A stretch of 7,887 nucleotides of DNA from an uncultured Verrucomicrobiota bacterium (lineage in GTDB: Bacteria; Verrucomicrobiota; Kiritimatiellia; RFP12; UBA1067), in assembly GCA_946543025.1 (NCBI GenBank), contig CAMNLN010000162.1, forward strand, positions 1-7,887, in the 5' to 3' direction. Made by a program: the position numbers and the translations under genes. The notes under the pieces are model-generated. The model was not told the DNA's origin. It made no database searches and saw only the letters and a list, made by a program, of their open reading frames with translations. Shown piece after piece: positions 1 to 5,626 of the stretch (positions within the stretch are counted from its first letter, which is position 1; every line of letters starts with the position of its first letter).

Positions 1-1268
1 ACGGCACGTATCCCGTCGCGGCGGCGGACTGCCCGGGCATCTTCGTAAAGAACAACCGCGTCCGGGGCGGCGCGGCGTACACGGCGCTCGTCTACGTCTC
101 GGGCACGACCACAAAGCGGGAGGGCTCGGAGCCTGATGCCGGTGAGCTGGAGTTCTTCGTGGACAACGACCGTACCGAACACTTCCCCGAAGTCTTCGCG
201 CGCAGCGGCCTCGCCGAGTACCCGGCCGACACGACGCTCGTCAAGACCGGCCTCGGCCGCTTCTATGGCACGAACGATCTCGCCATCCGCGAGCGCATCA
301 AGCAGATCGTCGTGCGCGAGGGCACCTACGTGGGCAACAGCATCGACTCGTGGGGGGCGTCGCCGGGCCACCCCGGCACGCGCGTCTACGTGAAGGTGGA
401 GGACGGCGCGACGGCGCTCGTGGAGACCGCCGGGAACTGGGACCAGTGCTTTGCGCAGAACATCAGCTTCGAACTCGGAGGGAACGGCGCCGCCACGTCC
501 GGCGGCTACTCGCTTGCGTTTCGCGGCTCCAGCTGGCGGATGACGTACGGCTGCCGGTACATCCTGCGGAACGACACGCAGTTCGGCCACATGTCGAAAA
601 GCTCCATGGGCATCTTCAGCCAGTCCACGACGGTCCAGAACGGCCATACGCTCGTGCTGCGCGGCCTGAACGGCGTTGACAGCAACTTCCGTTTCCGCGA
701 ATACCACACGTTCCTCTCGCCGGGACCGATCGTCGTCTCGAACGCGACGCTCTCGGCGAGCTATGCGATCAGCTACGGGTGGCGCTGTCCAGACGGCAAG
801 CCCCCGCTCCTGAAGTTCGGTCGGAACTCCAAGTTCGCGCCGGATACGCAGGACTTCCTGAACGTCTTCGACCTGTACGAGTTCGACGCCGGGATTCCCC
901 TGACGTGCGACACCAACTGCTCGTTCCGCATCGCGCGGCTCAAGGGCTCGCCCGCCCTCGGCAGCAAGGTGGCGCTCACGATCTCAAACGAGTTCATCGC
1001 GCGCGCCGACGACCTGCTGCAGGACAAGCACATGACCGCGACGCGCGAACTCGCGTTCGGCACGGACTGCGTCGCGAACGTGGAGGACGTGGAATCGCTT
1101 CCCCTCACGAGCGCAGGCTACGTCCTCGCCACGTCCGACATCGCGATCAACGGACGCCCGCAGAAGAGCATGGCCCTCCTGGAGGCGGGCTGGACGACAT
1201 CGCTCGCCACCGACGGCAAGACGCTCCGCCTAATCCCTTCCTGCGGCACAACAATCCTCTTCCACTAG
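1..1268 (+). CDS. Large beta-rich, probably exported protein of unknown function (C-terminal part)
   Basis: The reading frame is open from the left edge (first full codon at position 3) to a TAG at 1266-1268, giving 421 visible residues with no start in view. A GTG at 159 is in frame, but convincing coding sequence continues upstream of it, so the gene begins outside the window. I do not recognise a family. The sequence is rich in Gly, Ser, Thr, Asn and aromatic residues with alternating hydrophobic positions, as in beta-sandwich or beta-helix proteins. It has scattered cysteines, including a close pair in LTCDTNC. The last residues (SLATDGKTLRLIPSCG) resemble the strand-turn-strand ends of large secreted proteins. 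No sorting signal, transmembrane anchor or autotransporter barrel is visible at the C terminus. Export is inferred from composition only. It faces recN tail to tail across 42 bp. Confidence 0.75.
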   Translation, partial: GTYPVAAADCPGIFVKNNRVRGGAAYTALVYVSGTTTKREGSEPDAGELEFFVDNDRTEHFPEVFARSGLAEYPADTTLVKTGLGRFYGTNDLAIRERIKQIVVREGTYVGNSIDSWGASPGHPGTRVYVKVEDGATALVETAGNWDQCFAQNISFELGGNGAATSGGYSLAFRGSSWRMTYGCRYILRNDTQFGHMSKSSMGIFSQSTTVQNGHTLVLRGLNGVDSNFRFREYHTFLSPGPIVVSNATLSASYAISYGWRCPDGKPPLLKFGRNSKFAPDTQDFLNVFDLYEFDAGIPLTCDTNCSFRIARLKGSPALGSKVALTISNEFIARADDLLQDKHMTATRELAFGTDCVANVEDVESLPLTSAGYVLATSDIAINGRPQKSMALLEAGWTTSLATDGKTLRLIPSCGTTILFH

Positions 1269-1310
1269 CGGAGTCGCCGTTCGCCACAGGCTCGACCAGG
1301 CGCATGGAAG

Positions 1311-3041
1311 TCATTCCCCTTCAGCGTCGGAACGTTTGTGGCAAGCGAAGTTCTTGTCCTCCGTCGCCAGCGCGAGCAGCTCGCGCGCGTGCTGGACGAC
1401 GACGGACGTGAGCGACGCGCCGCCGAGCATCCGCGCGATCTCGGTGATGCGATCCTCCCCTTCCAGCTCGCGGATCGCGGTGCGCGTACGCCCGCCGGAG
1501 ACGGTCTTCGCCACAGCGAAATGGCGGTCGCCGTACACAGCGCTCTGCGGCAGATGGGTGATCGCGATCGTCTGGCGGTGGCGCGCGACGGCACGCAGCC
1601 GTTCGCCGACGGCGCGCCCCACCTCGCCACCGATGTTGGAGTCAATCTCGTCGAACACGAGCACCGGCACCGCGTCGTGCTCGGCCACGACCGACTTCAC
1701 GGCCAGCATCACGCGTGCAATCTCGCCGGTGGAGGCAATATCGCGCAACGGACGCGACGGCTCGCCGGGATTGGGAGCAAAATGGAAATCGACCGCGTCG
1801 CACCCGGAAGCATCCGGTTCGCGCGGCGAGAGGCGGATATCAAAGCCCGCTTTCAGAAAACCAAGCCCGTGCAGCTCGCGCGTGATCGCCTTTCCCAGCC
1901 GAACGGCCGCCTTGGCGCGAGCGGCCGTCACGGCCGCGCCCGCCGTCCGGACGGCCTTTTCCGCCTCGGCAATCCGCGCATCGAGCTTCGCCAGCTTCTC
2001 TTCGCGTCCGTCAAGGTCAGCCAGGCGAGCCGCGCGCGCGTCATGGAGCGCCAGCAGCTCGTCCACCGTGGCGCACCCGTACTTCCGCTTGAGCCGGTTG
2101 ACGAGCGACAGGCGGTCGTCCAACGCTTGGAGCGCGTCGGGATCGGCGTCAATGCGCGAGATCGAATCGGCGATCGTACGCGAAAGCTCCTGCACACGCA
2201 CGGTCAGGTTCTCGACCTCCTCCTGCCACTCGGCGGCAGCCTCGTGGTAGCGGGCCATCTCGGCTAGGCGGGCGCCAGCGGCAATCAGCGCCGAGGCGGC
2301 AGCCCCTTCCGCATCGCCCGACAACGCCTCGGTGGCGGCGTTCGCGCACTCCAGTATCTCGGCGGCATGCGCGGCGGCGGCATGGCGGGCGGGAAGCTCC
2401 GTCTCGTCCTCGGCCGTCAGCTGGGCGGCCTCAAGCTCGTCGACGGAATAGCGCAGCCGTTCCGCCTCTTCGGCGAAATCGCGCGTATCGCCTGTCAGGG
2501 CCGCGCGCTCCTCACGCAGGGAAACGAGCGCATTCCATGCACCCGCGTACGCAGCGACGCCGATGCGCCCGTAGGCGTCGAGTACGTCGCGCTGGAAACG
2601 CTCGTCCAGCAGAGACTGATGGTCGTTCGGGCCGTGCACGTCCACGAGCAGTCGGCCGAGCGCGCGGAGCGTCTGGACGGTGGACGCGGCGTCGTTCACA
2701 TGAACACGGCTGCTTCCGGCCGCGGCGATCGTGCGCCGCACGAGGAGAAGCCCGTCCTCGCACGCCGGAAGGCCGGCTTCGTCAAGGAGCCGATCCACCT
2801 GCCGAAGGACCTCGGCCCGGGAGGGATTGGACAAGTCGAACTCAGCCTCGACGCGCGCCTCCTTCGCACCGTCGCGAACGGCGGAAGCGTCGGCACGTGA
2901 GCCAAGCGCCAACTCAAGCGCGCCCATGAGGACGCTCTTGCCGGCGCCGGTCTCGCCCGTAATGATCGTAAGACCGTCGCCAAAGGCGATTTCGGCCTTT
3001 TCGACGATGGCAAGGTTCAACACTGACAAGCGCGAGAGCAT
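1311..3041 (-). CDS. recN: DNA repair protein RecN
   Basis: This 576-residue protein is complete and close to the usual RecN length of about 550. RecN is a cytoplasmic SMC-like ATPase that acts early in recombinational repair of double-strand breaks. The N terminus (MLSRLSVLNLAIVEKAEIAF) aligns with the start of known RecN proteins, which fixes the ATG at 3041. The Walker A motif GETGAGKS is at residues 29-36. A Q-loop-like HGPNDHQ is at about 136-142. Long helical, coiled-coil-like sequence rich in Ala, Glu and Arg runs from about 160 to 385. The ABC signature region (ASTGEIARVMLAVK) is at 436-449 and Walker B (VPVLVFDEID) at 458-467, followed by a switch-like AITHLPQ at 493-499. The signature has Thr where many RecN proteins have Gly. 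The gene has no Shine-Dalgarno sequence, and a strong -10 element lies only 10 nt upstream. It is separated from the upstream operon by a broken gene, so it is probably transcribed on its own. Confidence 0.97.
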   Translation of the reverse strand: MLSRLSVLNLAIVEKAEIAFGDGLTIITGETGAGKSVLMGALELALGSRADASAVRDGAKEARVEAEFDLSNPSRAEVLRQVDRLLDEAGLPACEDGLLLVRRTIAAAGSSRVHVNDAASTVQTLRALGRLLVDVHGPNDHQSLLDERFQRDVLDAYGRIGVAAYAGAWNALVSLREERAALTGDTRDFAEEAERLRYSVDELEAAQLTAEDETELPARHAAAAHAAEILECANAATEALSGDAEGAAASALIAAGARLAEMARYHEAAAEWQEEVENLTVRVQELSRTIADSISRIDADPDALQALDDRLSLVNRLKRKYGCATVDELLALHDARAARLADLDGREEKLAKLDARIAEAEKAVRTAGAAVTAARAKAAVRLGKAITRELHGLGFLKAGFDIRLSPREPDASGCDAVDFHFAPNPGEPSRPLRDIASTGEIARVMLAVKSVVAEHDAVPVLVFDEIDSNIGGEVGRAVGERLRAVARHRQTIAITHLPQSAVYGDRHFAVAKTVSGGRTRTAIRELEGEDRITEIARMLGGASLTSVVVQHARELLALATEDKNFACHKRSDAEGE

Positions 3042-3051
3042 GGCGGCCGAT

Positions 3052-3060
3052 ATTATAGCA
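3052..3060 (-). promoter_or_regulatory. Extended -10 promoter element for recN
   Basis: The minus strand reads TGCTATAAT, a perfect extended -10 (TGn plus TATAAT), in an otherwise G+C-rich stretch. Ten nucleotides separate it from the recN ATG. No convincing -35 hexamer sits 16-18 nt upstream, which extended -10 promoters tolerate. The usual start point, 6-7 nt downstream, would give a leader of only about 4 nt, consistent with the absence of a ribosome binding site. The element also contains the TAA that ends the upstream broken reading frame. Assignment is by sequence match only. Confidence 0.55.
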
Positions 3061-3260
3061 CAAACGCCTCGTACGGGATGAGCGGGTCGCAGGCGTAGAA
3101 GTCGATTGACACCTTCTTTTCAGTCGCCTTGGATCAACTCGCCCATCTGGAAGCGGTAGGCCGTGTCGACCCTGCGCATCTTAGCGGCGACGATCATGAG
3201 CGGACGCAGGATCACCCTGTGCCAGTTCGCCGTCGGATGTGACATGACGAGGTACTCATG
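3053..3260 (-). pseudogene. Frameshifted gene remnant of unknown function upstream of recN
   Basis: This stretch is too broken to appear as one open frame, but it has clear coding character on the minus strand. From an ATG at 3245 one frame gives 41 residues (MSHPTANWHRVILRPLMIV and so on to MGELIQGD), then TGA at 3122-3120. Skipping one base (the T at 3122) continues smoothly as EKKVSIDFYACDPLIPYEAF for 22 codons to TAA at 3055-3053. Both halves show the strong G/C preference at third codon positions seen in neighbouring genes. In-frame codons upstream of the ATG (RHEYLV) run back to the TGA ending the 87-residue gene, so the original start is lost or unclear. I do not recognise the protein. 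It could be a decayed C-terminal fragment, or an intact small gene with a sequencing or assembly error. Confidence 0.55.
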
Positions 3261-3263
3261 CCT

Positions 3264-3527
3264 TCAAACAAAACTGAAAACAAGCCACACGACAGCCAAC
3301 ACGCCTGCCAGCCACAAGAAACGCGACTGGCGACGCATCAGCAGCTCATGTCCACTTGGACGGCCAAACGCGCGCATCCCGCCGCCGGACAGGTAACGAA
3401 ACAGCCGCCAGTTACCTTTCGCCAAGTCGGACGACTCCCCCTCTGCACCCACGTCCATGGCCCACGGGATGTCCGTGCTCGTGTAGGCATGACGCCGTTT
3501 CACCAAAGCTGTACGCAAGGCTGCCAT
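3264..3527 (-). CDS. Small single-span membrane protein, unknown function
   Basis: This is an 87-residue protein with no family I recognise. The N-terminal two thirds are polar and basic, with MAALRTALVKRRHAY at the start and a glycine-rich stretch near 47-60. The C terminus is one hydrophobic segment at about residues 69-87 (FLWLAGVLAVVWLVFSFV) that runs to the stop codon, preceded by MRRQSR. By the positive-inside rule this predicts a tail-anchored protein with its N-terminal domain in the cytoplasm. A good ribosome binding site (CGGAGA, 5 nt before the ATG) and a gap of only 12 nt after the lipoprotein stop codon argue that it is a real, co-translated gene. Its function may be linked to the envelope, by association with the LysM lipoprotein. 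This is inference. Confidence 0.7.
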   Translation of the reverse strand: MAALRTALVKRRHAYTSTDIPWAMDVGAEGESSDLAKGNWRLFRYLSGGGMRAFGRPSGHELLMRRQSRFLWLAGVLAVVWLVFSFV

Positions 3528-3532
3528 GGCTG

Positions 3533-3538
3533 TCTCCG
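3533..3538 (-). promoter_or_regulatory. Shine-Dalgarno sequence of the 87-residue gene
   Basis: CGGAGA lies 5 nt before the ATG at 3527 and directly follows the TAA of the lipoprotein gene (3542-3540). It supports this small reading frame being translated, probably by ribosomes finishing the upstream gene. Confidence 0.6.
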
Positions 3539-3539
3539 A

Positions 3540-4610
3540 TTAGGGAAGCCGTATCTCTTGTCCCACGGTAAGCCGTCCGTCAAACGGGATAATCGCCTTG
3601 TTTGCCTCGCGAATGGCCCGCCACTTGGCAGGGGAACCGTAGAAGCGCCGAGAAATCTTCGAGAGGGTGTCGCCAGGCTGCACGACATATGTTTCGGGGC
3701 GACCGGTCCCTTTCTTCTGTTGATTGCCCTTGTTTCCCCAGAAAGAGTCGAATGTCCCGCCATCCGACGCGCCCTTAGCGGAAGGCGAGGCAGTGGCTGT
3801 AGCTTTGGGATCGGGCGCAGGCGGCACGATCTTGCGCGGCGCATCCTGTTCGTCCTTCTCGCTTTCTTCCTTCAGGCGTTTCGCCTCGGCGAGGAGCGGC
3901 CGCTCCTCGGGCGGCGAATCGTCGTCTAGAAGTTCGGCGTCCGTCGGGCGCAACTTCCGACGCTGCTGTTCGCCGGCCAGCGCCTTAAGCTCGGCCAGCG
4001 TTTCCTTTGCGATAACGCTCCTGCGCGGCGTCCCATCCTCGGCGTCGGCACCGATGCTGGCGATTTGCCGCTGGTACCGCTTGTTCGCCGTCGTCAGTTG
4101 CTCCACCTGTCCTTGCGCCTGAGCGAGCTGCCCCTCAAGGCGCTTGACCTGCTCCCTCAACTTGCGCACTTCGTCCGAGAGCTTCTCGTTCTCGTTCGAG
4201 AGCTTCTCGGCCGGCCGTCCCCCTGCCTTGCGCAGATATTCAGCGCTCAGCAACGTATCGCAGACGCGCATCCGATCGGAGGCGACCGTCGCCTTGTCCG
4301 ATGTCGGCCGGAAAAGGAGGTACGACTTGTAGTGCGAAATCGCGCCGATGTAGTCCTTCTTGATGTCCTGCAACAGCGTGGCCAGCTGGAAATGCGCCGA
4401 ATAGTTGCGCGGCTCCTGCACAAGCACGTGTTCGAAGCCTCGAATCGCCGGATCGGTGCGTCCGGCCTGCAGGTCCTCCATCGCGGTCGTGTAGAGCCGT
4501 GACGTGCGTTCCTTCGCCTCGATCTCCGAAATCGACATGTTGCGGTCGCACCCGGCGGCAAGCACGGCCACCCCAAGCAGCATCGCAACCGTTGTGTTGA
4601 ACTCACTCAT
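3540..4610 (-). CDS. LysM-domain lipoprotein with TPR-like and coiled-coil regions
   Basis: With the start at 4610 this is a 356-residue predicted lipoprotein. Residues 8-20 are hydrophobic and end in LAAGC, so Cys21 is the likely lipidated residue. TPR-like helical sequence spans about 35-125 (for example SAHFQLATLLQDIKKDYIGA). A coiled coil follows at about 135-185 with heptads such as LSDEVRKLREQVKRLEGQL. A charged, then Pro/Ala-rich linker leads to a C-terminal LysM domain at about 306-356 (TYVVQPGDTLSKISRRFYG to VGQEIRLP), which binds peptidoglycan glycan chains. The start was chosen because AGGAGG lies 6 nt upstream. The frame stays open to 4835, but that extension overlaps the end of scpB and is Arg/Thr-rich out-of-frame reading. 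The n-region has no Lys or Arg, which is odd; an ATG at 4637 would add KKTRR but has no ribosome binding site. The start overlaps the scpB stop by 8 nt, implying translational coupling. Confidence 0.88.
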   Translation of the reverse strand: MSEFNTTVAMLLGVAVLAAGCDRNMSISEIEAKERTSRLYTTAMEDLQAGRTDPAIRGFEHVLVQEPRNYSAHFQLATLLQDIKKDYIGAISHYKSYLLFRPTSDKATVASDRMRVCDTLLSAEYLRKAGGRPAEKLSNENEKLSDEVRKLREQVKRLEGQLAQAQGQVEQLTTANKRYQRQIASIGADAEDGTPRRSVIAKETLAELKALAGEQQRRKLRPTDAELLDDDSPPEERPLLAEAKRLKEESEKDEQDAPRKIVPPAPDPKATATASPSAKGASDGGTFDSFWGNKGNQQKKGTGRPETYVVQPGDTLSKISRRFYGSPAKWRAIREANKAIIPFDGRLTVGQEIRLP

Positions 4611-5595
4611 CGTCATCCTCCTCGTCTTCTTCGTCATCGTCGTCATCATCCTCGTCATCAAACTCGTCGGGCGTGTCGTCGATGAAGACATCGTCATCGT
4701 CGTCCGCCACCGTTTCCGGCGGCGTGTCGGACGCCGCCTCTTCTTCTTCCGCCTCTTCTGGCGGCAACTCTTGCTCGGCCGACGATTCTTCGGACGGCGG
4801 CGCGGCCGGGACAGACTCCGCCGGCGGCAGATCAACCTGCTCCTCCTTCGGCTTTTCCTTCTTCTGGAACAGCTTAGCGCGCTCGCGCGGGTTCGACCGC
4901 TGGAGCGTCGGGTCGATCGCGTTCAGTTCGCCCAGCGACGCAAGGCCGAAATGCTCGAGGAAGAGCGCCGTTGTGCCGTAGAGGAACGGATGCCCCGGCA
5001 GCTCGCTGCGGCCCACGAGGCGCACAAGCTGCAAGTCCACGAGCGTCTTCACGATCGTATCCACCGCCACGCCGCGAATCTGCTCGATCTCCGCCTTCGT
5101 GATCGGCTGCCGATAGGCGATGATCGCCAATGTCTCCAACGCCGCCCGCGACAGGCGGTTCGGCTTGTCCAGATGCAGCAGCGCGCGCACGTAGCGTCCG
5201 CACATCGGCGTCGTCTGCAGGCGGTACGCGCCGCCTGCACAGACGAGGCGGAACCCGCACCCCGACCGTTCCAATTCCTTCTCAAGCCCATGGATCGCCT
5301 GCTCGATCTCGCGCGACGTGCAGGTCCGATACACGTCCATCACCTCCGACGACTCGCCTTCCTCCGGCTCGACGCCGCGTACGCATTCGCGGAGGTCGGT
5401 GGCCGTCAGCGGCGATTCGGAAGCGAACAGTAACGCGCCCACGATCTCCTGCAACGAGGAAGGCGGCGCGATGCGCGGCTCCTTTGGTCTTATCGGCGCG
5501 GGCGGCGCCTTCGACTCTGCCGCCGCATCCTCTGCGTCCGGCAGGTCGTCTCGCGGCTCTTCCGCCGTATTCTGTACGTTCTCGTCTTCCACCAA
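4603..5595 (-). CDS. scpB: Segregation and condensation protein B (ScpB) with a long acidic C-terminal tail
   Basis: ScpB forms a dimer of paired winged-helix domains that binds the kleisin ScpA and regulates the Smc complex in chromosome condensation and segregation. The two winged helices cover about residues 47-130 (SLQEIVGALLFASESPLTA) and 137-225, including the hallmark LSRAALETLAIIAYRQPITK at 148-167, then IRGVAVDTIVKTLVDLQLV. The protein has 330 residues, well above the roughly 180-200 common in the family. The excess is an acidic N-terminal extension of about 46 residues and a C-terminal tail of about 100. In the last 33 residues, 27 are Asp or Glu. The start codon is not ATG: TTG at 5595 and GTG at 5592 are the candidates, and the ribosome binding site is weak. 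The gene follows scpA by 26 nt and overlaps the next gene by 8 nt. Confidence 0.93.
   Translation of the reverse strand: MVEDENVQNTAEEPRDDLPDAEDAAAESKAPPAPIRPKEPRIAPPSSLQEIVGALLFASESPLTATDLRECVRGVEPEEGESSEVMDVYRTCTSREIEQAIHGLEKELERSGCGFRLVCAGGAYRLQTTPMCGRYVRALLHLDKPNRLSRAALETLAIIAYRQPITKAEIEQIRGVAVDTIVKTLVDLQLVRLVGRSELPGHPFLYGTTALFLEHFGLASLGELNAIDPTLQRSNPRERAKLFQKKEKPKEEQVDLPPAESVPAAPPSEESSAEQELPPEEAEEEEAASDTPPETVADDDDDVFIDDTPDEFDDEDDDDDDEEDEEDDDE
4606..4704 (-). repeat. Low-complexity GAY/GAR codon tract encoding the ScpB acidic tail
   Basis: On the minus strand this is almost entirely GAT, GAC, GAA and GAG codons, encoding ScpB residues 298-330. The near-triplet periodicity makes the tract prone to slippage and length variation. 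It also keeps other frames open, which explains the spurious Met/Thr/Arg-rich extension ahead of the lipoprotein gene. Confidence 0.7.
4617..4622 (-). promoter_or_regulatory. Shine-Dalgarno sequence deciding the lipoprotein start
   Basis: A perfect AGGAGG lies inside the last codons of scpB, 6 nt before the ATG at 4610. The alternative ATG at 4616 would directly abut it and so could not use it. This favours 4610 as the start. Confidence 0.65.
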
Positions 5596-5597
5596 CT

Positions 5598-5626
5598 CTT
5601 TAACCTTTTAACTTTTAATTTTTAAC
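5598..5626 (+). repeat. Tandem 7-bp repeat (TTTTAAC, four imperfect units) between scpA and scpB
   Basis: Read on the plus strand, the units are CTTTAAC (5598-5604, followed by one extra C), TTTTAAC (5606-5612), TTTTAAT (5613-5619) and TTTTAAC (5620-5626). The block is nearly all A/T in a G+C-rich region. On the minus strand it reads as GTTAAAA units, includes the scpA stop codon (5624-5622) and fills the scpA-scpB gap. It may act as an unstructured A-rich leader that helps ribosomes load on the non-ATG start of scpB, or be a dispersed genomic repeat. Confidence 0.75.

Noticed and set aside
159..1268. GTG at 159 as the start of the left-edge gene
   Set aside because: The same frame is open to the window edge with equally good coding character, and no ribosome binding site precedes the GTG. 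The gene is simply truncated by the window.
1336..2267. Plus-strand open frames of about 300 codons inside recN
   Set aside because: They lie opposite a full-length conserved recN and have Ser/Arg-rich shadow composition.
3110..3130. Programmed +1 frameshift site in the remnant
   Set aside because: GAC-TGA-A offers poor re-pairing in the +1 frame and no upstream Shine-Dalgarno-like stimulator is seen. A mutation or sequence error is the simpler reading.
3106..3134. TTGACA at 3106-3111 as a plus-strand -35 box
   Set aside because: The hexamer 17 nt downstream is TTGGAT, not a -10 box, and no plausible plus-strand gene follows.
3163..3396. Plus-strand 77-codon open frame
   Set aside because: It is antisense to the remnant and to the 87-residue gene, has no ribosome binding site, and its Ser/Thr/Arg composition looks non-coding.
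4611..4835. N-terminal extension of the lipoprotein back to 4835
   Set aside because: The added 75 residues are Arg-, Lys-, Thr- and Met-rich and are the out-of-frame reading of the acidic scpB tail. The ribosome binding site and lipobox support 4610.
4504..5433. Plus-strand open frame of 309 codons opposite scpB and the lipoprotein gene
   Set aside because: It is an antisense shadow in high-G+C DNA, with Arg/Leu-rich low-complexity protein and no family features, opposite clearly recognised genes.
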